Source of the DNA: Leptospira johnsonii | GTDB taxonomy: Bacteria; Spirochaetota; Leptospiria; Leptospirales; Leptospiraceae | Direction of reading: 5' to 3' | NCBI RefSeq assembly: GCF_003112675.1 | Contig: NZ_BFAY01000011.1 | Span: 1,674,001 to 1,738,000 of the forward strand | DNA: 64,000 bases | Shown here: piece by piece, positions 29,149-39,422 of the stretch | Position numbering within the stretch: position 1 is the stretch's first letter | How the letters are laid out: each line of letters starts with the position of its first letter | The notes under the pieces: model-generated | Databases searched by the model: none | What the model was told of the DNA's origin: nothing | The model's input: the letters and a program-made list of their open reading frames with translations, nothing else | Program-made: the position numbers and the translations under genes

Positions 29149-30297
29149 GTGGATAGAGAGAAGCAAGAGAGCCAATTGAATTATTCCGACTATTCCATCC
29201 TTGCGGTCGACGATTCGGATATTAATCTCAAACTTTTGGTCCATACTTTAAAACCTCTGGGTTTCCAAGTTTTAACTGCAATGAACACGGAAGAGGCACG
29301 CACACTTCTTGCGACCAACCAAGTGGACATTCTTCTTTTGGATGTGAGTATGCCTGGTCAGGATGGATTTTCATTCTGTAAGGAATTGAGAGAGATAGAT
29401 AGATTCAATCTTCTTCCGATCCTTTTTATCACAGCTTATAATAGAGAGTTGGGATTTGACGAGGCGATCGCTCACGGCGGAGACGACTTTCTTCATAAAC
29501 CTTTCCAACCAAAAGAATTGGTCGCAAAGATCAGAGCATTCATTCGGATCAAAAATCTTCAGGACGAACTTTTACATCAAAAGAAAAAATACGAAAAAGA
29601 ATTGGTCATGGCAAGAAGGGTGCAACAGGAACTTGTACCTGAAAAACAATTGGAGTGGAACGGCTTTAGTGTGAATTCAGTCTTCCATCCTTTGATGCAG
29701 ATCGGCGGCGACTTCATAGACGCATGGATAGAAGAAGATAAACTGCATGTGTTTATCGCGGATTGTTCCGGCCATGGCCCTTCTGCAGCACTTCTTTCTG
29801 CAATGGTAAAGATGCAGGTCTCCAATTTAGGAAGAAGTAATACTCTTGTAGATAAAGTAAAAACTCTTAGGCAACAATTGGAAAAGATCCTGCCGGAAGA
29901 TTTTTCCATCACATTCTTTTACGGTATCTTAGATAATAAGGGCAATTTCGAATATGCAAACGGAGGTCATCCGCCTCCGCTATTGTACCTTAACGGGAAC
30001 GTAGAAGAATTGCCCGGCATGGGACCTCTCATCATTCCGATAGAGCTCGGAACGGAGGATGAGTTCAGATCCGTAGTCTTGGAAAAAGGTGTTTCTCTAT
30101 TACTTTACACGGATGGGGCCACTGAAATAACGGATGAGAACTATAATATTTTGGGCGAAGAAAGTCTGAAGAAGATCCTGAAAGAAGCCGTGGAATCCAA
30201 AGAAGATATACTGAATTTTTCTCTGGAAAAGATATTGGCGCATTCGGGGAATATGACCCACGACGATGATATCGCTCTCATGGTTATCCAAGGATGA
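29149..30297 (+). CDS. Response regulator with PP2C/SpoIIE-type phosphatase output
   Basis: The 382-residue protein has an N-terminal receiver domain (D21, D22, phospho-acceptor D65 in [10 protein letters not shown]95, K117) and a C-terminal RsbU/SpoIIE phosphatase (GGDFIDAW with metal ligands near 186-192, D205 in FIADCSGHG, and HDDDIALMV at the end). A short coiled-coil linker of about 30 residues ([18 protein letters not shown]) joins them. Such proteins dephosphorylate an anti-sigma-factor antagonist in response to a sensor kinase. No kinase, STAS protein or anti-sigma factor is beside it. The start is GTG with AGGGATGGA ahead. Its stop overlaps the start of purC by 4 bases (ATGA). Confidence 0.9.
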   Translation: MDREKQESQLNYSDYSILAVDDSDINLKLLVHTLKPLGFQVLTAMNTEEARTLLATNQVDILLLDVSMPGQDGFSFCKELREIDRFNLLPILFITAYNRELGFDEAIAHGGDDFLHKPFQPKELVAKIRAFIRIKNLQDELLHQKKKYEKELVMARRVQQELVPEKQLEWNGFSVNSVFHPLMQIGGDFIDAWIEEDKLHVFIADCSGHGPSAALLSAMVKMQVSNLGRSNTLVDKVKTLRQQLEKILPEDFSITFFYGILDNKGNFEYANGGHPPPLLYLNGNVEELPGMGPLIIPIELGTEDEFRSVVLEKGVSLLLYTDGATEITDENYNILGEESLKKILKEAVESKEDILNFSLEKILAHSGNMTHDDDIALMVIQG

Positions 30298-31163
30298 GTG
30301 AACTCCCCAAACCTTCTTATATTGGCAAAGTCAGAGACGTATACGATTTAGGAAATTCCCTGATATTATCCTCTACAGATCGAATCTCCGCGTTCGATGT
30401 CGTGTTCCGCCAGATCGTTCCTGGCAAAGGAAAAGTTTTAAATAAGATCTCTGCAGAATGGTTTTCCTACTTTAAGGATATTCCGAATCATATTATAGAA
30501 ACTGACGTTTCTAAGTTCCCTTCTCCATTCAAAGATCATCCAGACTTAAAGGATCGTTCCGTTCTTGTAAAAAAGTGCAAACGGATCGACTTTGAATGTG
30601 TGGTCCGCGGTTATCTTTCCGGTTCCGGTTGGAAAGAATACAAACAAGACGGGACGCTTGCTTTTAAAAAACTTCCTGCAGGTTTGAAAGAATCCCAAAA
30701 ACTGCCCGAGCCTAGTTTTACACCTGCGATCAAAAACGATACGGGTCACGACGAGAATATCTCCGAAGAGAGAATGAAAAACGAGATCGGATCCGAACTC
30801 TTCTCTATTTTAAGGGAAAAATCGATTTCCCTCTATACCAGGGCCGCTGAACTGGTAGCTGGGGCTGGGATTTTGCTCTGCGATACCAAATTCGAATTCG
30901 GGATTTGGGAAGATAAGGTCATCTTGATCGATGAGATTTTGACTCCGGATTCTTCAAGGTATTGGGCGCAGGAATCTTATGTTATCGGGACCACTCCGCC
31001 CAGCATGGACAAACAGATCTTAAGGAATTATCTGGAAAAGTCCGGTTGGAACAAGGTTCCTCCTCCTCCGGACTTGCCGGAGAGTCTGATTGTCGAATTG
31101 CAAGCGGCATATAAGGAAATACAGGATCGACTATTAAAATGTTTATCGCAAGAATCAATGTAA
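30294..31163 (+). CDS. purC: Phosphoribosylaminoimidazole-succinocarboxamide synthase
   Basis: PurC joins CAIR and aspartate in purine synthesis. The 289-residue protein shows [10 protein letters not shown], the [14 protein letters not shown] block, [18 protein letters not shown] sequence at [14 protein letters not shown], and the DTKFEFG and [12 protein letters not shown] motifs near the end. The start ATG overlaps the stop of the receiver-PP2C gene, so both share a ribosome path. The 3' end overlaps purS by 25 bases. Confidence 0.95.
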   Translation: MSELPKPSYIGKVRDVYDLGNSLILSSTDRISAFDVVFRQIVPGKGKVLNKISAEWFSYFKDIPNHIIETDVSKFPSPFKDHPDLKDRSVLVKKCKRIDFECVVRGYLSGSGWKEYKQDGTLAFKKLPAGLKESQKLPEPSFTPAIKNDTGHDENISEERMKNEIGSELFSILREKSISLYTRAAELVAGAGILLCDTKFEFGIWEDKVILIDEILTPDSSRYWAQESYVIGTTPPSMDKQILRNYLEKSGWNKVPPPPDLPESLIVELQAAYKEIQDRLLKCLSQESM

Positions 31164-31387
31164 CTCTAAAAGAATCAGTTCTCGATCCTCAAGGGAACAC
31201 TGTGAAGTCCACTCTACAAGAATTGGGCGAAAAATCGGTGCAAGACGTAAGAGTCGGAAAATACATCGAAGTCAAATTGGATTCTCCCGATCTGGAAACT
31301 GCAAAGAAGACGGTGGCAAATCTCTGCGAAAAACTTTTAGTAAATCATGTGATTGAAACTTATCGTTCGGAGATCGTAACGGAATGA
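31139..31387 (+). CDS. purS: Phosphoribosylformylglycinamidine synthase subunit PurS
   Basis: The 82-residue small subunit has the PurS pattern: [17 protein letters not shown], the [12 protein letters not shown] strand and the [13 protein letters not shown] end. PurS forms the bridge of the three-part FGAR amidotransferase with PurQ and PurL. It starts inside purC and its stop overlaps the start of purQ by 4 bases. purL is not in the window. Confidence 0.93.
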   Translation: MFIARINVTLKESVLDPQGNTVKSTLQELGEKSVQDVRVGKYIEVKLDSPDLETAKKTVANLCEKLLVNHVIETYRSEIVTE

Positions 31388-32043
31388 AAGCTGCGGTAGT
31401 CACTTTTCCAGGTTCTAATTGTGATAACGATATCGTAAGAGTTCTTTCTGAATTCTATTCCGCGAAAGTGGACAAGGTCTGGCATAAGGACCAATTCTCA
31501 GAAAAATACGATCTGGTCATTCTTCCGGGAGGATTTTCCTACGGAGATTATTTAAGATCCGGAGCAATGGCTCCTTTTTCTCCGGTAATGAAATCGGTAA
31601 AAGAACATACCGATCGCGGTGGAAAACTATTCGGCATCTGCAATGGATTCCAAATTTTAGCGGAAGCAGGTTATCTTCCCGGCGCATTGATACGTAACAG
31701 AAATCTAAAGTATGTCTGCAGGACAATCGGCCTGAAAAAGGCGTCTAACTCAAACAAGATCAGCGGCAGTTTAGCGGATGATAAGATCTTAAGAGTTCCA
31801 GTAGCTCATGGAGACGGATGTTACTTCGCCTCCGCAGAGGTCCGCAAACAATTGAAGGAAGAAGGACGGATCCTGTTCTTATACGCAGGAGACAATCCGA
31901 ACGGAAGTTTGGACGATATCGCTGGGATCTGTTCTCCGGATTTTAAAGTGGCCGGAATGATGCCTCACCCTGAAAGAGCGATGAATCCGATCACCGGTGA
32001 AATGGACGGCAAAACCGTTTTAGATCTTCTGATCGCTTCTTAA
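31384..32043 (+). CDS. purQ: Phosphoribosylformylglycinamidine synthase subunit PurQ
   Basis: The 219-residue glutaminase subunit has the N-terminal strand [12 protein letters not shown], the oxyanion strand [12 protein letters not shown], the nucleophile FGICNGFQ and the C-terminal MMPHPERAM with the catalytic His-Glu. It supplies ammonia to PurL. It is the last gene of the purC-purS-purQ run and overlaps the convergent gene at 32040 by 4 bases. Confidence 0.95.
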   Translation: MKAAVVTFPGSNCDNDIVRVLSEFYSAKVDKVWHKDQFSEKYDLVILPGGFSYGDYLRSGAMAPFSPVMKSVKEHTDRGGKLFGICNGFQILAEAGYLPGALIRNRNLKYVCRTIGLKKASNSNKISGSLADDKILRVPVAHGDGCYFASAEVRKQLKEEGRILFLYAGDNPNGSLDDIAGICSPDFKVAGMMPHPERAMNPITGEMDGKTVLDLLIAS

Positions 32044-33005
32044 ACTTTTTGAGGCTTCTCTAAAATCGCGATCCCATCAGAGATCTTTTCCTTTTTGGAT
32101 TTGGTCTTGATCCATCCGGAAACTGTATATAATGTTTTTATAAATTTTTCCGTTCCCAAGTTTTTGGGACGGGAGAAGCTTGCCTCTATCTCAGGTTCTA
32201 ACTCCAGCTCCAGTTTGGAGTTTTGATCTTGGAAGATCTTACGTTTTCCGTTCCCGGACCAAACTGCATTTCCCAGATTTGAAACTTCTCCGTTGGTCCA
32301 AACTAGGATATCATCTTCCAAATAGATATGAACCTTCTTCTTCGGAGAAACTTGCAGATAGATTCTATTTTCCAATGGGAATGCTATAGGTCCGTATCCC
32401 TTTCCAACTGAATAAGACAAAAGCCCATTCTCGAGAGAAACAGATAGATCGTTCCAGGAAAGTTGTCCTTCTACCCTTAAGTCAGGAGAATGATTCTTAA
32501 AGACCCAATCTTTGCCGGAAGGAGAAATTTGAGTGAACCAGTTTCCATTATTCTTCTCTCCGGTATAAGCAAGAGCATCCAATTGGAAGTTCAGATTTTT
32601 TTCCCAGATGGCGGAATGTGTATAACCTTGGCGAATATTATCATCCAATCTGAAATTGAATCTTTTGTCCGATTTGGTAAAACTCCAATAGCCGTTCTTA
32701 AAACTTCCCTGGTGAATAAAAGAAGAAGCTCCATTCTCTAAAAGAGAGATCTCCTGCAGATTTCCTGTTTCCCTATTCCAAAGCAAAAGATTTGCGCCGG
32801 ATTTGAACTTGGTCGCATAGATCCTGAGTTCTAAAAATATTTTTTCTCCCAGTATGTCTACGAGCACCGAGTCCACGGATCTGAGTTCGGAAAGTAATCC
32901 GGCGTTGTATTCTTTGGAATTATCGATCTGCACTGGACCGAAATATTTTCCAAATAATGGTTCTAAAGTGGAAGGATGAAGAATGGAGCCTAAATGTTCT
33001 TTCAT
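32040..33005 (-). CDS. Hypothetical protein, possibly DUF2804-like
   Basis: The 321-residue protein is rich in beta strands, with repeats of short Trp/Tyr-containing strands ([49 protein letters not shown]). This hints at a lipocalin- or DUF2804-like beta barrel. No signal peptide or catalytic motif is seen. The start ATG has no strong ribosome site. It stands alone between convergent purQ and the divergent EAL gene. Function unknown. Confidence 0.65.
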   Translation of the reverse strand: MKEHLGSILHPSTLEPLFGKYFGPVQIDNSKEYNAGLLSELRSVDSVLVDILGEKIFLELRIYATKFKSGANLLLWNRETGNLQEISLLENGASSFIHQGSFKNGYWSFTKSDKRFNFRLDDNIRQGYTHSAIWEKNLNFQLDALAYTGEKNNGNWFTQISPSGKDWVFKNHSPDLRVEGQLSWNDLSVSLENGLLSYSVGKGYGPIAFPLENRIYLQVSPKKKVHIYLEDDILVWTNGEVSNLGNAVWSGNGKRKIFQDQNSKLELELEPEIEASFSRPKNLGTEKFIKTLYTVSGWIKTKSKKEKISDGIAILEKPQKV

Positions 33006-33181
33006 GGAATGTTCATCTAATGGGGATTAGTCGCCGTTTTTTTCTCGGATAAAAAGCAGGTTAAGACGGGGCTTTGTAACAAAAGAAAACAAATAATTTG
33101 CCATAATGTAGAAAAAGCATAAGAAAAAAAGGGGAATTTTCCAAGCTTTAGTCTTCATTCCTTACGCTGTTTCAGGGAAAT

Positions 33182-34474
33182 ATGCTTGTGTGTAAACTTC
33201 AACCGGATTCTAGTAGTGTTGGAATCTGCATGCTCGCCGAATACGAGTCCCACCAAATACTTTCTCTGGGAGAAGGTTATTATACCCCTCACTACCAGCC
33301 GATCTTAGACGTCGGAAATCGTAATATTATAGGTTACGAAGTTTTAGGGAGAGTATTTTCTCCCGAGTCCAACGAATACCATTCTTTAGGTTATCATTTT
33401 CATAATCCGGACACGGATACTGTTCGTTTAGTCCATATAGATCGTATTATTCGCGAAAAAGCGATCAAACATGTGAAGGAAACGGGTCTTAAGACTAAAA
33501 TTTTCCTGAACATGATGCCAAACTTTCTCTCCATGGTCTACACGGGAGAAGTGTTGGATATCAAACGTCTGCATATTCTTCATCTCATAGACAAGTATGA
33601 TATTAACCCGAACGATCTAGTTTTAGAGATCACAGAAGATAAGTTCGAAGGAAATATTGAAAAACTTTTATATATAGTAAGCCTATTCAGAGAAAGAGGG
33701 ATCAAGATCGCAGTCGACGATCTTGGGGTCGGTTTTTCCAATTTGGAAAGGATCGGTTATATCCATCCGGATATTATGAAAGTGGACATAAAAATTATGA
33801 GAGAGAGTTTGAACAGACGATCTTTCAAGAATGTTCTTTCCGCTATTTCTGAAATGTCCCAAAGGCTCGGTTCCCAACTACTATTCGAAGGAGTGGAGAA
33901 CGAAGATGAATTGTATCTTGCTCTGTCCATGGGAGCCAATCTATTACAAGGTTTTTATTTTTCTCGTCCTACTATAGACTTTCAGGACAAAAAACGTTTT
34001 AATAAAACTCTCAAAACTTCCCTCGAAAAATTCTCAGGCCTTAGGTTCTTAGAGATCCTAGAGAATCTTAGAAAGGAACAATCCTTCTTAGATCAGTTTG
34101 TGGACTTATTCAAAGATCTGGAAACTTCTTCCGAAGAATCGATGGCGGATGCATTGAGTAGCGTTTTAGATAGACTCCCTTTGGAAACCACTTCCGTTCT
34201 GGTCACGGATATGCACGGTTATCAGGTAACTCCTACTTTCAAGAGAGAGGCATACGATCTGCCTTGGACAAGATTGCTTACCGAGGTAGGAAATAACTAT
34301 GCTTGGAAACCTTTCTTCATCCGTCATAAGGCAGAAACCTATCATTCTAGCCGAGTTTCCGGGTTTACGGAACCTTTCCATGATATAGAAACCAAACGTC
34401 AATATGTCTTATTCACCCTGAATCTGGGCGAGGATCATGTTCTCATTCTCCGCCTCGACTGGGAATCCTACTGA
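33182..34474 (+). CDS. EAL-domain cyclic-di-GMP phosphodiesterase
   Basis: The 430-residue protein carries an EAL domain from about residue 30 to 270. Metal and catalytic residues are in place: E53 (YEVLGR, so the name motif is EVL), N110 (FLNMMP), E149 (LEITE), D179-D180 (VDDLGVGFSN), K200 (MKVDI), E236 (EGVEN) and Q256 (LQGFYFSRP). It should hydrolyse c-di-GMP. An insert of about 20 residues lies between the first and second motifs. The last ~150 residues form an extra domain of helices and strands, perhaps sensory. The ATG is preceded by AGGGAAAT. It has no GGDEF partner and is divergent from the gene at 33005. Confidence 0.9.
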   Translation: MLVCKLQPDSSSVGICMLAEYESHQILSLGEGYYTPHYQPILDVGNRNIIGYEVLGRVFSPESNEYHSLGYHFHNPDTDTVRLVHIDRIIREKAIKHVKETGLKTKIFLNMMPNFLSMVYTGEVLDIKRLHILHLIDKYDINPNDLVLEITEDKFEGNIEKLLYIVSLFRERGIKIAVDDLGVGFSNLERIGYIHPDIMKVDIKIMRESLNRRSFKNVLSAISEMSQRLGSQLLFEGVENEDELYLALSMGANLLQGFYFSRPTIDFQDKKRFNKTLKTSLEKFSGLRFLEILENLRKEQSFLDQFVDLFKDLETSSEESMADALSSVLDRLPLETTSVLVTDMHGYQVTPTFKREAYDLPWTRLLTEVGNNYAWKPFFIRHKAETYHSSRVSGFTEPFHDIETKRQYVLFTLNLGEDHVLILRLDWESY

Positions 34475-34553
34475 AGTCCAGACTTTCCGAACATCTTTCC
34501 TATTGATCTCCGCCTCAGGCATAAAAACATAGTCCTAGGCAGGGGTCCTATAC

Positions 34554-35315
34554 GTGGCGGAACTACTAAAAATTTCGAATCTTCGCGCCGGAGTGGAAAC
34601 CGAATCCGGTGAAGTACAGGAAATCCTAAAAGGTGTAGACCTGACGATCGGCGAGGGAGAGGTCCATGCCATCATGGGTCCAAACGGATCCGGAAAAAGT
34701 ACCTTATCAAATGTCATCATGGGTCACCCGAAATACAAGGTGATCTCCGGGGATATATTTTTCAGGGGAGAATCACTTCTCGAAAAACCTACCGACGAAA
34801 GAGCAAGAGCTGGGATCTTTCTTTGTTTCCAATATCCTACCAGCATTCCCGGTGTTTCGATCGGAAATTTTTTACGCACCATCTTAAAATCGGTCCGGGG
34901 CAAGGATTTACCTGTAAAGGAATTCCGTAAAGAACTCAAAGAGGCCACTGCTTTATTAGAAGTTCCTGATACTTGGATCGGAAGATACGTGAACGATGGT
35001 TTTTCCGGTGGAGAGAAAAAAAGGAACGAGATCCTTCAAATGACCCTTCTCAAACCAAAACTTTCCGTTCTGGATGAGACCGATTCGGGTTTGGACATAG
35101 ACGCACTTAGAATTATCAGCGAAGGGATTACTAAGAATAAATCTGCGGATAGATCCATACTTTTGATCACACATTATCAAAGAATGTTGAACTATGTTAC
35201 TCCTGATTTCGTTCACGTTTTTGCTCAAGGTAAGATCCTCAAAACGGGCGGACGAGAACTTGCTCTAGAATTGGAAGAAAAAGGATACGATTGGATCCTA
35301 AACGGAGCGAACTAA
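34554..35315 (+). CDS. sufC: Fe-S cluster assembly ATPase SufC
   Basis: SufC is the ABC-type ATPase of the SUF iron-sulphur scaffold. The 253-residue protein has Walker [10 protein letters not shown], a Q-loop in [10 protein letters not shown] (typical of SufC), the signature [11 protein letters not shown], and [12 protein letters not shown] in place of the usual Walker B plus D-loop. The start is GTG at 34554. It opens the suf run and is followed by sufD 4 bases on. Confidence 0.95.
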   Translation: MAELLKISNLRAGVETESGEVQEILKGVDLTIGEGEVHAIMGPNGSGKSTLSNVIMGHPKYKVISGDIFFRGESLLEKPTDERARAGIFLCFQYPTSIPGVSIGNFLRTILKSVRGKDLPVKEFRKELKEATALLEVPDTWIGRYVNDGFSGGEKKRNEILQMTLLKPKLSVLDETDSGLDIDALRIISEGITKNKSADRSILLITHYQRMLNYVTPDFVHVFAQGKILKTGGRELALELEEKGYDWILNGAN

Positions 35316-35319
35316 AGGA

Positions 35320-36501
35320 ATGCTTTTGGCGGAATCCATTTCGGAATATATCAAGGAAAAGAAGGAACCATCCATTCTTTCCGAATTCCGTACGAACGCC
35401 GAAAAACTTCTGAACTCAGCCGTTTTTCCGGATTCATCTTTGGAATCTTGGAGAAAGATCAGTCTTTCTAATTTTAAAATTTCAGAATATACTAAAGTTT
35501 GTCCTGATTCTTCCGTAACCGTTTCCGGAAACGCAAAAATCACTAAATTACAAGATCTCCCTGTCGAAAAACTTTCGGAAGTCCTGAAAAAAGTAGGACC
35601 CGCAATTTCATTCTATTCTAAGGACTGGTTTCCACTTTTTGTATTTTCCAGATTCACACATGCGTATTATGTGCAGCTGGATTCGGATCCTTCTTCTTTT
35701 CCCGAGATCAAAATTGAATGTAAGGATGGTAATATCATTCTTCCACTTTTGATCGTGGATGCTTTTCCGGGAGCCAAATCAAATTTTATAGAGAGATGGG
35801 AGTCTGCTTCTCAGAAAGATCTTCTATTGATGAGTGGAGTTACCCTTCTTCTTACACCTCCTAACGGAGATTTCCAATATTCTAGTTTGGAAAATTTGGG
35901 AGATTCTACTTTTCATTTTAGAGCTACTTACGGGATCCAAGAGAAGGATTCTAAGTTTCATGCGAGCCTTGCTTCTTGGGGTGGATATAAGGGAAAATCA
36001 TTCTATGATACGAATGTTGTCGGAAAAGGATGTTGGACACGTTATGTGGGCCTTTCTCCTTTAAAGGGCAGAGAATTCCAAGACACTGAAGTCCGCATTC
36101 TTCATTCCGAAAGCCACGCACAAAGTTCTATTTTGTATCGTACTGTTGTAAGAGAGAAGGCTCATCATATATTTACGGGAAACCTTCATATACCTTCTCA
36201 TTGTAAAGACGTGGGTGCGATCCAGATCAATAATAACCTTCTCATGGACAGAACTGCAAGAGCGGAATCCATTCCTAAATTGGAAGTATTCGCTGACAGT
36301 GTTAAATGTGAGCACGGAGCCACAGTCGGAGAAATAGACGAAGAGCAATTATTCTACTTAGCTTCCAGAGGTATCTCGGAAGAAGAAGCCCGTAAAATGA
36401 TTGTAGAAGGATTTTTGAACGAAGTAGTTCGAGAATTTCCTTCCGAAACAGTTCGCGAAGAATTATCCTCTATGATAGAATCTAGGATGTTGGGCAAGTA
36501 A
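35320..36501 (+). CDS. sufD: Fe-S cluster assembly protein SufD
   Basis: The 393-residue protein belongs to the SufB/SufD family. The C-terminal block [19 protein letters not shown] and the [17 protein letters not shown] stretch match SufD, and it lacks the longer N-terminal part of SufB. SufD forms the scaffold with SufB and SufC. No sufB gene lies in this operon, so it must be elsewhere or this protein serves both roles. Its stop overlaps the ATG of the Rieske gene by one base. Confidence 0.88.
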   Translation: MLLAESISEYIKEKKEPSILSEFRTNAEKLLNSAVFPDSSLESWRKISLSNFKISEYTKVCPDSSVTVSGNAKITKLQDLPVEKLSEVLKKVGPAISFYSKDWFPLFVFSRFTHAYYVQLDSDPSSFPEIKIECKDGNIILPLLIVDAFPGAKSNFIERWESASQKDLLLMSGVTLLLTPPNGDFQYSSLENLGDSTFHFRATYGIQEKDSKFHASLASWGGYKGKSFYDTNVVGKGCWTRYVGLSPLKGREFQDTEVRILHSESHAQSSILYRTVVREKAHHIFTGNLHIPSHCKDVGAIQINNNLLMDRTARAESIPKLEVFADSVKCEHGATVGEIDEEQLFYLASRGISEEEARKMIVEGFLNEVVREFPSETVREELSSMIESRMLGK

Positions 36502-36815
36502 TGGGTGAATTTCAGAAACTAGCTAAACTTTCCGATCTGAAAGAAGGGGAGATATTCGTAGCAGAAACCCGGTACCATAGGGTGGGGCTGACTAGACTGG
36601 GGGACGAGATCTGTGCATTCGCGGATCTTTGCACCCACGATGGTGAGGATATTTCGACTGGAGAATTGGAAGGGGACGTAATCGTTTGTCCAAGACATTC
36701 TGCGAAGTTTAATATCCGCACAGGTAAGGTACTTTGTATGCCTGCAGTGGAAGATTTGCCAGTCTATAAGACTAGAATCGTAGGTGACGAAGTCGAAGTG
36801 GAATTAGAGGATTGA
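36501..36815 (+). CDS. Rieske [2Fe-2S] ferredoxin-like protein
   Basis: The 104-residue protein is a single Rieske domain: CTH (C44, H46) and CPRH (C63, H66) bind the cluster, with the usual 16-residue spacing. It resembles NirD/dioxygenase ferredoxin components. Position between sufD and sufS suggests an electron-carrying or cluster-checking role in the SUF pathway, as seen in other SUF operons, but this is inference. Confidence 0.9.
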   Translation: MGEFQKLAKLSDLKEGEIFVAETRYHRVGLTRLGDEICAFADLCTHDGEDISTGELEGDVIVCPRHSAKFNIRTGKVLCMPAVEDLPVYKTRIVGDEVEVELED

Positions 36816-36842
36816 CATGGGGAACCGAGGAGAAACAGAGCT

Positions 36843-38084
36843 TTGAGTTTTGATCTCGAAAAGATACGCAGAGATTTTCCGATTCTATCTACTCAGATGA
36901 ACGGTAAGCCCTTGGTGTTTCTGGATAGCGCCGCCAGTTCTCAAAAGCCCAAGTCTGTAATAGATACCATTCGTAAATATTACGAAGCGGAGAATGCAAA
37001 CATTCACCGTGGCATATATTATCTTTCCCAAAAGGCCACTGAAAAATATGAGATGGCCCGCATCAAAACTTCCAGGTTTATCGGGGCCGCCTGTGCTAAG
37101 GTGGTTATATTCACACGCAATACTACAGAGTCCATCAACCTAGTGGCCCAGTCTTGGGGACGGACCAATATCCACGAAGGTGATGAGATCGTACTCACTG
37201 AATTAGAGCATCATTCTAATTTGGTTCCTTGGCAGATGTTGGCCCAGGAAAAGCAGGCTGTTCTTAAGTTTATACCTCTTAACCAAGATTCCACTTTAGA
37301 TCTTAGTAACCTGGACGAGATCATCACTGAGAGAGTAAAGTTAGTCGCTCTTGCTCAGATGTCCAATGTGACCGGTACTATTCACGATCTCACTCCGATC
37401 ATTCGAAGAGCGAGAGAAGTCGGTGCTAAAGTGTTGATAGACGGTGCCCAAGGGATCTGTCATCTTCCCACAAACGTTCAAAAAGAAGATTTCGATTTTT
37501 ATGCATTCTCCGCACATAAGATGCTTGGGCCGACCGGCGTAGGAGTTCTTTACGCTAAGGAAGAGATCTTAGAAACAATGCCTCCTTGGATGGGAGGAGG
37601 GGACATGATCTCCAAGGTATGGAAGGAAAAGTCCACTTATGCGGATCTTCCTGCCAGATTGGAAGCAGGGACCCCGAATATTTCCGGAGTTATCGGATTT
37701 GGGGCAGCTATCGAATACCTAGAATCCATAGGAATGCAGGAGATCAGAAACCACGAGTTGGAACTCCTACAATATGCTTTGGATCGGTTGGAAGATTTCG
37801 GTGGTTTGGAACTATACGGCACAAACGATCTAAGCAAAAGAGGAGGAGTGATCTCCTTCAATTTCCCCGGAGTACATCCTCACGACGTAGGTTCCATTCT
37901 GGACGAAGAAGGGATTGCAATCCGTGTGGGACATCATTGCGCTCAGCCGTTTATGGACTTCAAAGGAATTGCCGGTACCTGCCGCGCTTCTTTCTATCTT
38001 TATAATACCAAAGAAGACGTAGATTCTCTTTTGGTAGGTCTAAAGAAGGTGAAGGAGATTTTCGGCCGTGTCCTTAAGCGATAG
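36843..38084 (+). CDS. sufS: Cysteine desulfurase SufS
   Basis: The 413-residue PLP enzyme takes sulphur from cysteine. The PLP lysine is K226 ([10 protein letters not shown]) and the active cysteine is C366 in RVGHHCAQP. Other landmarks are [22 protein letters not shown] and [11 protein letters not shown], all typical of class II desulfurases. The start is TTG, preceded by AGGAG. The 3' end overlaps sufU by 17 bases. Pairing with SufU indicates the SufS-SufU type rather than SufSE. Confidence 0.96.
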   Translation: MSFDLEKIRRDFPILSTQMNGKPLVFLDSAASSQKPKSVIDTIRKYYEAENANIHRGIYYLSQKATEKYEMARIKTSRFIGAACAKVVIFTRNTTESINLVAQSWGRTNIHEGDEIVLTELEHHSNLVPWQMLAQEKQAVLKFIPLNQDSTLDLSNLDEIITERVKLVALAQMSNVTGTIHDLTPIIRRAREVGAKVLIDGAQGICHLPTNVQKEDFDFYAFSAHKMLGPTGVGVLYAKEEILETMPPWMGGGDMISKVWKEKSTYADLPARLEAGTPNISGVIGFGAAIEYLESIGMQEIRNHELELLQYALDRLEDFGGLELYGTNDLSKRGGVISFNFPGVHPHDVGSILDEEGIAIRVGHHCAQPFMDFKGIAGTCRASFYLYNTKEDVDSLLVGLKKVKEIFGRVLKR

Positions 38085-38493
38085 TCTTTACCAAGAAGTA
38101 CTACTCGATCATTACCAAAACCCAAGACATCATGGAAAGATGGAACACTTCGATCTTCATCAAGAAGGAGTCAATCCTCTCTGTGGTGACGAGGTAGAGC
38201 TATTCCTGAAGTTGAAAGGAGATATAATCTCCGAGATCAGTTTTGTGGGGAAGGGTTGTTCTATCTCCCAAGCCTCCGCTTCCATGCTTACGGACAGTCT
38301 TTACGGAAAAACGATCTCCGAAGCAAAATCACTTCTGCTAGAATTTAAAGGAATGCTTTTAGAAGATAAGGTCCCGAATTTTCCGGAAGAATATGAGGAC
38401 CTGGAATCTATGGAAGCGGTAAAAAAGATCCCGGCCCGTATTAAATGTGCAACACTCGCCTGGAATACTTTAGAAAAGGCGATCGGAAAGTAA
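38068..38493 (+). CDS. sufU: SufU family sulphur-transfer/scaffold protein
   Basis: The 141-residue protein has the IscU-like fold with three cysteines: C39 (NPLCGDEV), C64 ([10 protein letters not shown]) and C127 (IKCATLAW), and the SufU-specific insert ([19 protein letters not shown] region) between the last two. SufU holds zinc and receives sulphur from SufS. The start is GTG within sufS, so the two are translationally coupled. It is the last gene of the suf run. Confidence 0.93.
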   Translation: MSLSDSLYQEVLLDHYQNPRHHGKMEHFDLHQEGVNPLCGDEVELFLKLKGDIISEISFVGKGCSISQASASMLTDSLYGKTISEAKSLLLEFKGMLLEDKVPNFPEEYEDLESMEAVKKIPARIKCATLAWNTLEKAIGK

Positions 38494-38576
38494 GGAATTT
38501 TATCCAAATCGCAAGAACTATCAAGCAAGAGTAAATATAAAAGTTTAGGATACTGTAAACAGTACCAAGGACTGTA

Positions 38577-39407
38577 ATGGATTTTGTTCAAAAGGCTCTA
38601 TGGTTTATAGAAGGTCATTCCAGAGAAAATATTTCTTTGGAAGATGTGGCAAAGAATTCCGGAGTTTCTCCCTTTTATCTAACCCGCACTTTCTCTTTGA
38701 CCATGGGAGTCTCTTTGATGAAATATCTAAGAGGACGACGCTTGAGCGAGGCGGCAAAGATATTGGTAGATAAAGGATCCAATATTTTAGATCTCGCTTT
38801 GGAAATAGGTTATGGATCTCACGAAGCATTTACCAGGGCTTTTCGAGATCAGTTTTCTATCACTCCAGAACAACTGAAGTCCCAGGGGCATCTTGGTAAT
38901 GTGAACTTAGTGGAGGCTATCACCTTGAACGCAGAACCAATTCCTAAAATCGATCCACCTAGATTCGAAACTATTCCACCTAGACTATTTGCAGGTCTTG
39001 TAGAACATTACGATTGTCAAATGCCTGCTGGTATTCCGAACCAGTGGCAAAGTTTCGGAGCATACCTAGGAAATATTCCTTCTCAAGTCGGAGATGCTGC
39101 TTACGGGGTTTGTTACAATTTCGATGCAGAAGGCAACTTCGATTATATGTCTGGTGTAGAAGTTTCAAATTCTTCCGGATTACCCAAAGAGTTTCAGATA
39201 CTTAAGATCCCAACTCAGAGATACGCAGTGTTTACTCATAAGGGTCATATCGCCGGGATCAGAGCCACCTTCGCCGCAGCAGGCAAATGGTTTCCAGATT
39301 CAGGAGTAAAACCTTTCGAAGGTGCGAACCTAGAGAGATATGGAAAAGAATTTAATCCAGTCACTGGTATGGGTGGCTTAGAAATTTGGATCCCAGTAGA
39401 AAACTGA
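38577..39407 (+). CDS. AraC family regulator with GyrI-like effector domain
   Basis: The N-terminal ~105 residues hold two helix-turn-helix units typical of AraC/XylS (ISLEDVAKNSGVSPFYLTR and ILDLALEIGYGSHEAFTRAF). The remaining 165 residues are a GyrI-like/effector-binding domain (FETIPPRLFAGLVEHY, YGVCYNFDAEGNFDYMSGVE, RYAVFTHKGHIAG), the same architecture as Rob-type regulators. It may control the chromate transporter gene, whose frame begins 15 bases downstream. The inducer is not known. Confidence 0.9.
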   Translation: MDFVQKALWFIEGHSRENISLEDVAKNSGVSPFYLTRTFSLTMGVSLMKYLRGRRLSEAAKILVDKGSNILDLALEIGYGSHEAFTRAFRDQFSITPEQLKSQGHLGNVNLVEAITLNAEPIPKIDPPRFETIPPRLFAGLVEHYDCQMPAGIPNQWQSFGAYLGNIPSQVGDAAYGVCYNFDAEGNFDYMSGVEVSNSSGLPKEFQILKIPTQRYAVFTHKGHIAGIRATFAAAGKWFPDSGVKPFEGANLERYGKEFNPVTGMGGLEIWIPVEN

Positions 39408-39422
39408 ATTTTCCGAAAGGTC

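Noticed and set aside
37586..38005. A 139-codon frame within sufS
   Set aside because: Out-of-frame shadow of a well-supported desulfurase.
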